Shown here: positions 1 to 10,935 of the stretch, in pieces | Layout of the letters: every line of letters begins with the position of its first letter | Numbering within the stretch: position 1 is the first letter of the stretch | From: Xiphydria camelus | Lineage: Eukaryota; Arthropoda; Insecta; Hymenoptera; Xiphydriidae | Assembly (NCBI GenBank): GCA_963678675.1 | Contig: OY783192.1 | Coordinates: 9,519,953-9,583,952 of the forward strand | Direction: 5' to 3' | DNA length: 64,000 nt | Notes under the pieces: model-generated | Database searches by the model: none | Seen by the model: only the letters and a program-made list of their open reading frames with translations | What the model was told of the DNA's origin: nothing | Position numbers and translations under genes: made by a program

Positions 1-2384
1 TCGTAGGGTCCCAATTCCACTGATCCTGACTCATCATCATTATCGGTGTGTTTTCTGACGTTAATCCACGTACCCTTATTTGTGTTGAGCAAAGTTTTTA
101 TTTGGTTTGCGTGGTCTCCCACGAGGCACCATACGGTGTAATCCGCGTAAAGCTGCTCCGGTGTGACAATCGTCTCTTCTGGTGTTTCTAGGTTGATCCC
201 GTCGAGTGCTTCTTGTAATACATCTCTGGTGATGAAGATTCTTGAAAGGGCGTCTGCTGCGCAGTTTTCTTTTCCCTTCATATATTCGATTTGGAAATCG
301 TATTCCTCCAGTTTCAGTCTCCATCTCATTAACCTCGACGAGGGATCTTTGATATTAAAGAGCCATACTAGAGCTTTGTGATCCGTTTTGATATCAAAGG
401 TTCGTCCTAGTAGGTATTGTCTGAGCCTTTTTACTGCCCAAACGATGGCTAATAGCTCCTTTTCTGAGGTGGTGTAGTTTTGTTCAGCTTTATTCAGGGT
501 TCTCGATATGTAGCAACACGGGTGTCCTTCTTGAGAGAGTACCGCTCCGAGTCCTACATTCGATGCATCCGTTGTTAGTGTGAACCTTTTTGAGTAGTCT
601 GGATATCGCAGTACTGGTGATTTGCATAAAGCGTCAATCAGTGTTCTGAATGCCTTTTCTGCCTTTTCGTTCCAGGTGAAAGGTGTATCTTTTTTTGTTA
701 AAGTTGTTAAAGGTTTGCTGATAGTGGAAAATCCCTTGATGAATTTCCTGTAATATCCTGTGAGTCCTAAGAATCCTTTTACCTCTGTCACTGTTGCCGG
801 TGTCTTGAAGTTTTTGACTGCTTCAATCTTCTTGGGGTTCGGTTTTACTCCGTCCTTGGTGATCAGATGGCCTAGGTACTCGAGTTCTGGTCTGAGGTAC
901 TCACACTTGTCGGGTTGGAGTTTGAGTCCAACTTGTCTCAATCTTTCAAACAGGATTTCTAGATTCTCATGATGTTGTTTGAGTGTTGCTCCGAATACTA
1001 CGATGTCGTCGAGATACACCAAACAAGTTTTCCCCACTAGTCCTCTCAATGCTGTATCCATCATCCGTTGGAAGGTTGCAGGTGCGTTCTTTAATCCGAA
1101 TGGCATACGGTTGTATTCGAAGTGTCCGTCTGGTGTAGAGAATGCTGTGTACTTTTTGCTTTCTTCCTCCATTGGTATTTGGTGGAATCCTGAACTTAGA
1201 TCAAATGCCGAAAAGTACTTGGCTTTGCCTAAGTGGTCTAAAATGTCGTCGATCACGGGTAGTGGGTAAGCGTCTTGATCCGTTTTTTCGTTTAACTTCC
1301 TGAAGTCTATTACTATCCTCCATTTCTTCTTTCCGGATGCGTCGGCTTTCTTAGGCACTACCCATACAGGTGAGTTGTAGGGTGACTTCGATTCCCTAAT
1401 TATGCCTTTATCAAACATTTCGCTCATTTGTCTGCTTATTTCTTGTTTATGTATTTCAGGTGGTCGGTAGTTGGCGTGATTGATGGGTTTATTATCCTTG
1501 ACTCTGATCGTGTGTTCTGTATCGGGTGAGCAGGGTAATGGGTCGCCTGGTAGATTGAAGATGTCATTGTACCGTGATATAATCTGGGCGAGTGGGCCTT
1601 TCGTCTGCTCTTCCACGTGTGTGAGTCGAGTGTTTTCCATCAATTTCCTTATCCTTTCTAGATCTCCATGTGTTTGAGGTTGTATTGTTTTTACAACTGC
1701 TGGTTCCATATGAATATCCTCCTGTTTTATGTGTAGTATTCTGTCGTCATGGTTGTGCAGTGGTACGTATACCTTGTGATTCTTTACTCTGTATACCCCT
1801 TCGGGTATGGTATCGTGTCCTGAGATAATTGTACATCCTTTCTTCTGCGTTGTCGCGATATGGAGTACTTGATGAGTCTTCGATGGTACCGAATATCCTG
1901 TATCGTGGAGTTTATGCGTGCATTCGTTGAGGGTGAGGGTGTCGTTAGTAAGCGCGAAATTGTATTGGTTCAGGAAGGGTTTTCCGATTAGGGCTTCCTC
2001 CTCTAATGGGAAGTCATCAGGTATTATTGAGAAGTCTTGCGGGTACCCCTGGTGGCATAGGAGTATCTCGTGCGTAGAGGTATGAACCTCGTTACCCATC
2101 GTAAATTTCTTTTCCTTCGGTTGGGCCTTTGGGAGGTGCTCCGGTTTAATCATTTTTTTCTTTATTAAATTTATTGAAGCTCCTGAGTCGATGAGGTATC
2201 GTCCTGGTCTGATGGTTCCTCCTGGTCTCCATATACAGTGCCATAGTATTCCTCCGGTGCTGAGGATTCGGTCGTTTTGTACTGGTCTTCGTAGTACTCC
2301 ACTTCCTCCGAGATTTCTTCTTGAATGTTGTTCACTCTCTGGGGTGGTCTCTTTTGTGTTTGGCTTTGCTGAAAATTTTGCTTC
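1..2384 (-). CDS. pol: Ty3/gypsy pol polyprotein, 3' end beyond window
   Basis: The minus strand reads as one open frame from 2384 to the window edge. In order it shows a retroviral-type aspartic protease (active site DSGAS at 2189-2175), reverse transcriptase (WVVPKK near 1350, MPFGLKNAPATFQR near 1090, catalytic YLDD at 1016-1005) and RNase H (DAS near 565, TDHKA near 385, DALSR near 250). This order, before any integrase, is typical of Ty3/gypsy elements; integrase would lie left of base 1. The frame has no start codon of its own near the protease and overlaps the gag 3' end in the -1 frame, so it is probably made as a Gag-Pol fusion. I saw no stop in the parts I translated, which suggests a young copy. 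Whether an env gene follows cannot be seen. Confidence 0.93.
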
Positions 2385-3535
2385 TTATAGCATCGGCTTT
2401 CTGAGTGTCCGTTCTGCTTGCAATGTGTGCAGAATAATTTCATTCTATCGAACAACGGTTTATTCTCCATTCTTTGGAAGTTCTTTTCTACCTGGTCTAC
2501 GTGCTGTTTGGAGTTCTGCTGCTGCCAAGTTCCGCTTGAAGGTCTGGATAAATAATTAGGTCGTCTTGTCGTTGGTTGGAACCGATTTGATGTTGGTTGA
2601 AGTGGGGGTCGCGTGACGGGATTACTGCGTCGTCGTTCAAGTAAAAAGGTTTCTACCTCCAGTGCTTCCATACGCGCATCGCGTAACGTTTTCGGGTGCG
2701 TGTTTCTGACTGCCATACATATTTCGTCTCTTAATCCTCCGATGTATGTCTTGACGACGTTTCTTTCTTCTATCTTAAGTGCAATCCGTGTCTCGGTACG
2801 GGAAGTATCTTCGTCCGCCTCGTTCTGGATAGTATATTTTAAGTCGTTGTAGCGTTCTATGAAACGCTTATCATAGCTGCGAACATTCTCGTTTAGCTGT
2901 TTGGTGGACATGAGTTTACTGCGTGCCAGTTCATATGACGTGGCTGCTGATACATTATCCCTAAGTGCTTGGAATAGGTCGCGGTAGCTGTTTATCTCCA
3001 GACCGCGGATACTACGTTCGGCTTCTCCGGTAATCTTTTCGTTGACGATAAGATCCAAGAGTCGGTCGGGTCGCGTGCAGGTGCCGGATGCTCGTTTGCA
3101 GGATCGGATAAATTCCTCTACTCCTACGTCGTCGTGTCCCTTAAGTGCTCGTACGTATTTGATCGCATTCTTAGGAGTTTCAGCGTCCTGTGACGTGACT
3201 CTATCTTGCCTTCGTTCCGGTGACGAATCTGGCGTCGACCATCCAGCTTGCCTCTCTCTTCTCTGTACTTGAGGCATCGATGCGGGTCTGCTGGTATTCG
3301 ATGCTGGCAGTGCCGTGGGCAATGGTGGTGCTTCATCTTCCGTAATGTCTATTTTCAAGTGTCTCCAAATGTCCTTGATTTCTTTGGATCTTCTCTCGTT
3401 CTCCATTCCTAGCTCCGTTACTCCTGTTTCTATTCTCTCGATTTTCATCGATAATCCTTCTAGTTTCTCTAATATGAGCATGGTACTCGCCATGTTGTCG
3501 TTGATGGATCTTGACGGTGATGTCGCTCTTGACAT
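2171..3535 (-). CDS. gag: Ty3/gypsy Gag, 454 aa
   Basis: Intact 454-residue frame. The first 60 residues look coiled (alternating hydrophobic positions after MASTMLILEKLEGL). A Pro/Ser/Arg-rich stretch follows, then a capsid-like helical region at about residues 125-300, a basic linker, and one CCHC zinc knuckle near residue 385 (CTHCKQNGHSESRC, spacing C-x2-C-x4-H-x4-C). The C-terminus is acidic and its last 70 codons overlap pol. Gag coats the element RNA and builds the cytoplasmic particle; the knuckle binds RNA. The start is the first ATG after the leader. The absence of stops suggests a recent insertion. Identity as Gag rests on position, the zinc knuckle and the downstream pol. Confidence 0.9.
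   Translation of the reverse strand: MSRATSPSRSINDNMASTMLILEKLEGLSMKIERIETGVTELGMENERRSKEIKDIWRHLKIDITEDEAPPLPTALPASNTSRPASMPQVQRRERQAGWSTPDSSPERRQDRVTSQDAETPKNAIKYVRALKGHDDVGVEEFIRSCKRASGTCTRPDRLLDLIVNEKITGEAERSIRGLEINSYRDLFQALRDNVSAATSYELARSKLMSTKQLNENVRSYDKRFIERYNDLKYTIQNEADEDTSRTETRIALKIEERNVVKTYIGGLRDEICMAVRNTHPKTLRDARMEALEVETFLLERRRSNPVTRPPLQPTSNRFQPTTRRPNYLSRPSSGTWQQQNSKQHVDQVEKNFQRMENKPLFDRMKLFCTHCKQNGHSESRCYKKQNFQQSQTQKRPPQRVNNIQEEISEEVEYYEDQYKTTESSAPEEYYGTVYGDQEEPSDQDDTSSTQELQ
2372..2378 (-). promoter_or_regulatory. candidate -1 ribosomal frameshift site
   Basis: In the gag frame the minus strand reads CAA AAT TTT, giving the heptamer A AAT TTT, a match to the X XXY YYZ slippery pattern. 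The -1 (pol) frame has a TAA at 2387-2385, six bases upstream, and is open from there through the protease. The heptamer therefore sits at the first possible place where slippage gives a Gag-Pol fusion. I did not fold the downstream RNA. Confidence 0.6.
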
Positions 3536-3961
3536 GTTGGGTGCCGTGTAATAGGGATTCTGGATTCTTCCTACTACGTCGGTGTCACTACTGTCCGTTT
3601 CTTCGCTCGTTGGAATCTCTGTCCGTGCGCGATACGTCGCGAATGCCAGCGTGTGACGAGTTTATAACTTTTATGCCTCGCAAGTTGCTACAAACTTGGT
3701 TGCCATAAAAGTTCACAGTCGGTTTTTATTGACGAGGTTCCGAGCTCGCGGGCTGGGTTCCACGATTTTGCAGGATGCTTACCGCTGTGTTTTTGAAATC
3801 TTCTTTGTTCCTTGCAAATGGTGATGTCTCGTTGTGGAGGACGTCCCAGGGTTCGTATTGGATAGCCTCGATGTGAATTTAAGAAAGTTCAGGGTCCCGG
3901 TCGTGGCTAGTTCTTAAACAGTAGCTCGTACCAAGGAATAACTTTCTAAATCGCGAGAACT

Positions 3962-3979
3962 ATCCTGGCAGGATCGCCA
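3962..3979 (-). promoter_or_regulatory. gypsy primer binding site (tRNA)
   Basis: Immediately inside the LTR, after three spacer bases, the minus strand reads TGGCGATCCTGCCAGGAT. Its complement ends in CCA after a G and has the layout of a tRNA T-stem plus acceptor strand, as needed for priming minus-strand DNA. The discriminator G fits an arginine or serine type tRNA, but I cannot name the tRNA without a tRNA list. The stretch 3536-3961 is the untranslated leader. Confidence 0.7.
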
Positions 3980-3982
3980 AAA

Positions 3983-4488
3983 TGTTACGGGGAAATAGTT
4001 TCAATTGACTTTTTAAAAAGGGAGGCACTGGCTATACCTGAGTATAGTCAGTACTAGTTTATTTCTCTTCTTTTACTAAGTACAATATTATCACTATTTC
4101 TAGGAGTCTGTCACAATATGGCACGTGTGTTGTATTGTGCAGAGGAGGACTCTCGAAGCAGAACTGCCGCCCTAGGTATTTAGGCCGGCTTATATAGGTC
4201 ACCCGTGGTGAGATAAGGGGGTGCCTATCTACGCTTAACACAAGGTATCGCGGAACTATAGTGCATTCAGCTAGTATAAACCAATGAACAATTAATTTAA
4301 TCACTAAATCGTAGTCTGTATTTCTGTCGTTAAATATATTGTTAATTTTCTTATAAATACAGTACAAATCATTGAAACAGCCGATAGGTTGAAAAATACC
4401 TTCCGGTAGTTCGGTTAGTTTGCCAGCCGCGTCACTCACGTGTACTCGGGATTTACGACCCCGGGGAGATCCTAACCTAGATCGCGTG
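3983..4488 (-). repeat. gypsy 5' LTR (right edge approximate)
   Basis: On the minus strand the LTR ends in CCCCGTAACA just before the primer site. It contains a TATA box (4196-4189), a likely start site at 4165 and an AATAAA signal near 4060, the normal U3-R-U5 order. The upstream edge is set near 4488 because CXC-family coding sequence begins there. The outer 60 bp resemble a second, older LTR piece at about 41100-41238, whose end is TGTGCGATC on the minus strand; this copy reads CGCGATC at the matching place. The target duplication cannot be checked because the other LTR is outside the window. Confidence 0.75.
4165..4196 (-). promoter_or_regulatory. LTR core promoter (TATA plus initiator)
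   Basis: TATATAAG on the minus strand starts at 4196. The initiator-like CAGTTC places its A at 4165, exactly 31 nt downstream, the usual insect spacing. AATAAA follows about 100 nt later, giving a short R region. Confidence 0.6.
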
Positions 4489-5268
4489 GCGACCGAACAA
4501 ACTGGATCCGCTACAGTGGGGATGGGAACGATTGAGAGGTGAAAATGCAATACTCATCCCTTCGAAACCAGTCTCCCTGCAGCTCCTGATGAAATTCTAC
4601 GGAAGGTGAGTTATTATGAACAATTTCTCAGGTACAATGTTGCCAAAGGACGGTATTAGTATATTGTTCAGTGCGTCAGTCACAATTACTACCTTAATTA
4701 TCGAAAAATGGTAATGAAAGTTGTACTTCTAAAAGTTTCTATGTGTAATATATGATATGTCCAAAAAACTCTGACGTTTTGAAGATTCACCGAATTTCTA
4801 TTCTAATAACTTCTACGCTGTGGAGCTAAATTCAATGTACAGAATGAAGCAGTTTAGACCAATCTTAATTATATCACTCATGAAAATTATTGCACGCGGA
4901 TCATTTCTGTTACCCTCCTCACTCTTCATCGCGTTAAATCATTTGCTTTCTCATTACAATTTATTAAATTGTGGAAAAATGGTTTCCAGGTGTCTTGCAT
5001 CTGTGCCTCTACTAACTGCAGCACATCCCGATATGTGTGTAAAAAGGCTGGGCTCCATTGCACCCCACTATATAAAAAATGTTCCGATAAAGATGAGTGT
5101 TCTAATCTACCAGTTACAGTATCAAATCAAACTTAAGAAGACATAGATTGCGAGAGTTCAGGGGGAGAAGGGGAAGAAGAAGAAGGAGATAGGGAAGAAA
5201 GAGATGTGGACGAAGGCGACGAAGACAATGAATATGATAAATCTGATCCTTATGAGTTCGAAACATAA
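4489..5268 (+). pseudogene. CXC-family gene 3' end, copy A (cut by gypsy LTR)
   Basis: Starting directly at the LTR edge, the plus strand encodes NKLDPLQWGWERL, then, after a one-base frameshift near 4573, PAAPDEILRK up to a GTGAGT donor at 4606. The next exon begins after TTTCCAG at 4990 in the same phase and gives VSCICASTNC, CKKAGLHC and further paired cysteines. That is the CXC-type tail seen in four other copies in this window. A TAA at 5134-5136 interrupts it, and an acidic tail rich in Glu and Asp continues in frame to 5268. Family: proteins of unknown function with a C-terminal tesmin/TSO1-like cysteine cluster. The upstream part must lie left of the window, beyond the gypsy insertion. 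It is broken by the LTR, one frameshift and one stop. Confidence 0.75.
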
Positions 5269-5611
5269 TAAATATAATAAAATAAACATAATAGTAAAAC
5301 GTAATAAAATAATGAATAATTTGCTGCCCCAAAATGATTTGAATTTCGGGAAAAAAGCGACATTATGATGTTCAACTCAGTTTACTTTTCGGAATAAAAG
5401 CGAAAAATATATTATTGGCGAACTACATACTCTAATTTTTATCAGGAAGAATGAGCGAAGGAGAAGGACAGAAGAGATAGAGAGAGATTGATTGATTTGA
5501 TTGATAAACATGTTTATTACCCATAGTTGGGCAAAAGGTTGCAGTATGACTGCATGTACAGCGTGTAAAATATGAAAAATTATAGGAAATTAAAGAATAA
5601 CAAGTAAAATA

Positions 5612-6019
5612 TGAAAATATTTTCGGCTATAAAAGACGAGATGGACAGCTCCACCCGATGCAAATGACAAAACCGCCTTTGCCAAATTCTTTAATCAGGT
5701 CTTGCAAATGTAATGCTGATTGCAGAACAATGTCCTGTAGTTTCAAAAAAACAAGATTAATTGTATCTCTCTTTGCAAATGCATCCACAACCATTGTAAA
5801 AACTTACCTGCGTAAGTGTTCAATTTTGTTATTTTTCAATACTAATTAATTATGTAAACTACTTATTTCTTTTTCCATTAATAATTAGATTTGTATTGCA
5901 TTATGATGTTGCCGTTTTTTTTATTTCATACCTTACCCAAATAACCTTTTAATAGTCAAGAACAACGTTTTTCTTACAGCTACAGCGACGGAATCGAAAA
6001 CTCCTATTATATTGCCTAA
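5612..6019 (+). pseudogene. CXC-family gene 3' end, copy B
   Basis: Reads GYKRRDGQLHPM, KPPLPNSLIRSCKCNADC and CSFKKTRL; then, after a one-base shift near 5757, it continues CISLCKC and HNHCKN. This matches the WGW-linker-CXC order of the other copies. A CGTAAGT donor at 5812 and a TTCTTACAG acceptor ending at 5979 would join a short last exon that stops at 6019. It is a second, separate tail 350 bp after copy A in the same orientation. I found no inverted repeats around it. Loss of the upstream exons and the frameshift make it a relic. Confidence 0.65.
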
Positions 6020-6259
6020 AAAAATTGGCCACTAATTCCGTCCGGTAACCTCGACGATATCATTTGTTAAGCCTTTCTGAACTTAAATCATAAATCAGAA
6101 TGTGATGAGCGGTTTTAGTATACTCAATGTCTCTCAGCTCCCGGTTTAGCGGAGGAAAAATCCGGTCAGATAGACGTGAGGTGCTTTTCGTAAAATGTGG
6201 GTACCTACCTAAGAATAAGGACGGGTTCCCGGTCTGGGAGGGGGGGCCTCTGCGCGTAA
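6020..6259. other. unassigned stretch
   Basis: No coding signal that I recognise. Contains an 8-base G run near 6239-6246. It ends where the 1-kb tandem element begins. Confidence 0.4.
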
Positions 6260-8458
6260 AGGTCCAGATACACATGCTAGTTTCGAGCACGCAAGCATGC
6301 TTTTTTCCAGGAAGTGCTCCTAGTAGCATGTGTATCCAAGTCTTGCTCGTTTCGAGCATGCTTAAAATAAGCATGCTCACAAATCGACCGACGGTTGATT
6401 TTCGAGCATGCTTCCTGAGGCGGGGGTGAAAAGGGGAACGCTTATGAGCAAGTGTAGACGGTGTTTGCTAATGAGCATGCTGATATCCGTCGCGTCTAGT
6501 CGTGTTCCGTCGTGTCTAGTTGAACCTAATAAAAATTTTATTTGAGATGAAAAGGAATTTATTCTCATTGAATAAGACTCTATTTGAATTAGATAAATGT
6601 TCTACTAGGTTCGTACTCGATTAAAAAGATATGCAAAACATTAATTTAATGTAAATAAACTTTTATTCGATGTAAATAAATGTCTATTTATCTCAAATAA
6701 ATTTTTGTCTTAGGTTTGTAGTTAACTAGACCTCTTCCCTCGGAGTACTTGATTATGGCGAAAAAAATGTTTCTTTAGGCGAAGTAAATATTCATTAGCT
6801 ATTACTCTATTTTTGTTTGAATGAAAGAGACATTGTAATAATTAATATTATATTTACTTGGCCTAATATATTTTTTCCGCCGTAATCAATTATACATTTA
6901 TTAACTGCAAATAAACTCTTTTCTCAGTATATGAAATAACTTTGATCGAGCGAACAAAGTAATCGCTAAACTGGCAAATTTCTAGAAAATCATAAACAGA
7001 ATCAAGGAATTTTACTTCCAAATTTGACCGTGATAAAAATTTAATCGCTGTTTTTCAGAATGTGACATACATTACAAATTATATTTCCTCTTTTACCTTT
7101 GAGCGCGATGCCAAAACTTCGCCAGTTGCAGTTTTTCACGAATTACAGCCTGCCTGCTACAGACAGCCTCCTAGTAAATAGCATGTGTATTCGAGTGCTT
7201 GCTTTAAGCATGCTTATTTAGAAGTATGCTTAAAAGTAGCATGCTCGTATCGAGCAAGTGTAGCAGTTAAGGTCCAGATACACATGCTAGTTTCGAGCAC
7301 GCAAGCATGCTTTTTTCCAGGAAGTGCTCCTAGAAGCATGTGTATCCAAGTCTTGCTCGTTTCGAGCATGCTTAAAATAAGCATGCTCAGAAATCGACCG
7401 ACGGTTGATTTTCGAGCATGCTTCCTGAGGCGGGGGTGAAAAGAGGAACGCTTATGAGCAAGTGTAGACGGTGTTTGCTAATAAGCATGCTCATATCCCT
7501 CGCGTCTAGTCGTGTTCCGTCGTGTCTAGTTGGACCTAATACAAATTTTACTTGAGATGAAAAGGAATTTATTCTCATTGAATAAGACTCTATTTGAATT
7601 AGATAAATGTTCTACTAGGTTCGTACTCGATTAAAAAAATATGCAAAACATTAATTTAATGTAAATAAACTTTTATTCGATGTAAATAAATGTCTATTTA
7701 TCTCAAATAAATTTTTGTCTTATATATAGGTTTGTATTTAACTAGACTTCTTCCCTCAGAGTACTTGATTATGGCGAAAAAAAAATTTCTTTGGGCCAAG
7801 AAAATATTCATTAGCTATTACTGTATTTTTGTTTGAATGAAAGAGACATTGTGTAATAATTAATATTATATTTACTTGGCCTAACGAAATATTTTTTCCG
7901 TCGTAATCAATTATAAATTTATTAACTGCAAATAAACTCTTTTCTCAGTATATGAAGTAACTTTGATCGAGCGAACAAAGTAATCGCTAAACTGACAAAT
8001 TTCTAGAAAATCATAAACAGAATCAAGGAATTTTACTTCCAAATTTGACCGTGATAAAAATTTAATCGCTGTTTCTCAGAATGTGACATACATTACAAAT
8101 TATATTTCCTCTTTTATCTTTGAGCGCGATAACAAATATTCGCCAGTTGCAGTTTTTCACGAATTACAGCCTGCCTGCTACAGACAGCCTCCTAGTAAAT
8201 AGCATGTGTATCCGAGTGCTTGCTTTAAGCATGCTTATTTAGAAGTCCAGATACACATGCTAGTTTCGAGCACGCAAGCATGCTTTTTTCCAGGAACTGC
8301 TCCTAGTAGCATGTGTATCCAAGTCTTGCTCGTTTCGAGCATGCTTAAAATAAGCATGCTCACAAATCGACCGACGGTTGATTTTCGAGCATGCTTCCTG
8401 AGGCGGGGGTGAAAAGGGGAACGCTTATGAGTAAGTGTAGACGGTGTTTGCTAATAAC
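6260..8458 (+). repeat. tandem array of a ~1-kb TIR element, three copies
   Basis: Units begin with AGGTCCAGATACACATGCTA at 6260 and 7270 and with the trimmed GTCCAGATACAC at 8245, giving spacings of 1010 and 975 bp. Each unit has a first 240 bp full of AAGCATGCTT-type palindromes, then an AT-rich body of about 700 bp, then a right end with more GCATGC palindromes. The third copy stops at 8458. The reverse of the left end, CTAGCATGTGTATCTGGACC, is found at the loose right ends further on, so the family is a terminal-inverted-repeat element. No coding capacity seen. The flanking bases TTA or TAA fit a PIF/Harbinger-type target. Confidence 0.8.
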
Positions 8459-9993
8459 CGGCCCATACACGGTGAGGTAAAACTGAAGCGTGCTTGCACG
8501 CGAGCAAATGTGAAATGAAAATTTGGGCACACTGGAATGCCCATACACGGTGAGGCAAAACTGTCACATTTGCACGAAGAGCCAATGCGTGCGTGCAAAT
8601 GCGACCGTTTGTGGCACAAAACTGATGGCTCTGTCAGGTCTAGGCTTGGCGCGACGAGATCTGGCTGAGTTTGATTTTGCGTGTCGCGCCGCGCGCAATC
8701 TTACCAGTTTCTACAGTGAGTGTGGGGTTATGAGTGTAATTCAACAAAGTGATTTATATTTAATCGCCGTCGCCGCCGCTGCGCAAATTTCTTGACAGGA
8801 TCGTCGCCGCGGCGACGGTAAATTTTCAGAACCACGCATGAAAGTGGTTAATCGCGTCATCGCCCGTCAAAATACTGACTGGATCAAATCCTTTCCTTCT
8901 CCTTTTTTTATTTTATTATTATATAAAATAGTTTTTTAATAAATGCGTGGACAAAACCGTGTCGCCAAAAACCCCGGCGACCTTGGGACCCGATGCGCGG
9001 AGCCAGGTACTTACCCCCCGGGGGTTGGGGAGCACACAAAGCTAGTATATACAAATAAATGTACTACCGCCCACTTGTCCGGCAAGACACGGCCCAGCAG
9101 GGACAACATGTGGCAGGGACCGTCGCAGACGGGGTTCATCGCTTCCGATCCTTTCCGTCAAACGACGCGACGGGATGGTCATGAAGACTAGAGTCTGTGT
9201 TCCGTCGCACACCTTTTCCGGAAAAGGTTAATTAACGGACGGATCGAAATAAGCCGTTCCCCGCAATACCTATTCTAATAAACAATGTTCCGTCTTCGAG
9301 CGACGGACTACGCGCCAAATTAATCTTGCATGGTGGGTTTAGGATGAATAAAATTACATCAATTTGTAAGGGAAAACAAATAATGCATTAACTTTATTTG
9401 CGAGCTGTTCCGGTCGCTCGGGGGTTTTCGAACGTACTGGTCGCTCTTCGACCCCGTGGCAATGAGGAACTTTCCCGGATCTAATTTATGGCTCAAAGGG
9501 CCCGAGGAGTGTCGAATTTCTCCCTCACACCGGTCTACGGCCCAAATGCGAAGAGCATTTGGGCGAATATGCGACAGACAATTTATTAATAATTTATTAA
9601 TTCGTAGTGGTCACACGGGGTCCAGTGGACCCCATGGTAATAAAATATACATTTTTCTCATAAAAAGTTTTTTTCACTTTATTTTACACGTTCAAAACCG
9701 ACCTATTTGATTGTACCAGTTTCATGAAAATTAATATCTTCAAACTGTAAAATAAATATACTTTTTTCAAAACTCGTAATACTGTTTTTTTTCTTAAAAG
9801 TATATTATTTTAAGAGTGAAACGCAGGAAGTTCTTTACTCTATCTCAAAAATTGAAACTTTGATGAATATTCCTATTCCTCCTTTTTTTTCTCTTTCAAT
9901 AGAAGATTTCGTATGCATTGAATTGCAAGTAATACAATTATTTTTTTCACTTCTGTGCGGATAGCCACTTGGTGTTCCATCTTTTCCACTGCA
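8459..9993. other. unassigned stretch with a short direct repeat
   Basis: GCCCATACACGGTGAGG followed by AAAACTG occurs twice, near 8461 and 8540. The segment 8700-9450 is richer in GC and in CG dinucleotides than its neighbours, with inverted pieces such as CGTCGCCGCGGCGACG near 8800. I see no gene. It may be DNA inserted into the third copy of the tandem element, since that element's right end resumes at about 9994. Confidence 0.4.
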
Positions 9994-10253
9994 CTGGCAG
10001 ACAGCCTGTTAGGAACTAGCATGTGTATCCGAGTGCTTGCTTTAAGCATGCTTATTTAAAAGCATGCTTAAAAGTAGCATGCTCATATCGAGCAAGTGTA
10101 GCCGTTAAAAGAGCATGCTTTTTTTAAGCATGCTCATAAGCATGCTTTCTTACTAGCATGTGTATCTGGACCTTTAAAAGAGTATGCTTCTTTTAAGCAT
10201 GCTCATAAGCATGCTTTTTTACTAGCATGTGTATCTGGACCTTAACTCTGGCG
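9994..10253 (+). repeat. loose right ends of the 1-kb TIR element
   Basis: Contains the right-end block (CTAGCATGTGTATCCGAGTG) and then two consecutive termini reading GCATGTGTATCTGGACCT followed by TTA, at about 10148-10170 and 10232-10252, with AAGCATGCTT palindromes between. TTA directly after the terminus matches TTA directly before AGGTCCAG at 7267-7269, which supports TTA as the target duplication. Confidence 0.7.
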
Positions 10254-10932
10254 ACCACTAGAATGTGTGCGAACGGCACCAGTGGTTCTCCGGACGCACC
10301 AAGGTTGTCAAAGTAATTTTTAAAGACCGAGATATCTTACAAATTACGACTATTACAGAAAAATGACCCGAGTGTAATGCGTTGGGAATTTAACTAACTA
10401 AATTATGGAACACAAAGAAGAAAAAATTATTCATAATATCGAAAGATATCGTTGATTTTACTTGGCACTTTTTAAACAATTGAGTGAAAAAAAAATATAA
10501 TTTTATTTTAAAAGTAGAGACTTTCTTAAGCAATTTAAGACAAAAAGCATTCAAAAATGTTAAATTTTCGATGTTTAACGATTTTTTCCCCCTTAATGTT
10601 TGCGCGGCTCTAGAGAATAAACCGTGGGAGTGGGGATAAACTGTGTAGAACCTTTTTTATAGAGAAAATTTTGAATTTATACTTTTTTCGATATCTCGCT
10701 TAGTTTTCGAGTTATTCTTGAATAACCTATTTTTGGGGTATTTGTTATTGTTTTTCAACCAAACCACAAGAGGAAAAACCGCGATACTTCACCCAGAGCT
10801 TTATAGGGTCAAATGACAACGTTAAACAAAAACGCAGCCTGTTTAGCAAAAGTTCGTATATCAGACCTTCGTTTACTGAACTAATAGTGGGGACGCGGCT
10901 TAACGCACACGATGAAGTTTTCGTGCGCAGCG
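10254..10932. other. AT-rich unassigned stretch
   Basis: No gene or repeat boundary recognised. Contains phrases such as ATATCTCG followed by TTTTCGAG, common in low-complexity insect repeats. Confidence 0.4.
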
Positions 10933-10935
10933 TTA

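Noticed and set aside
2191..2559. 122-codon plus-strand frame opposite gag
   Set aside because: Shadow of the overlapping gag and pol frames on the minus strand.
9001..9030. U1 snRNA-like ACTTACC sequence
   Set aside because: Only the short ACTTACC word matches; no snRNA stem structure or Sm site follows.
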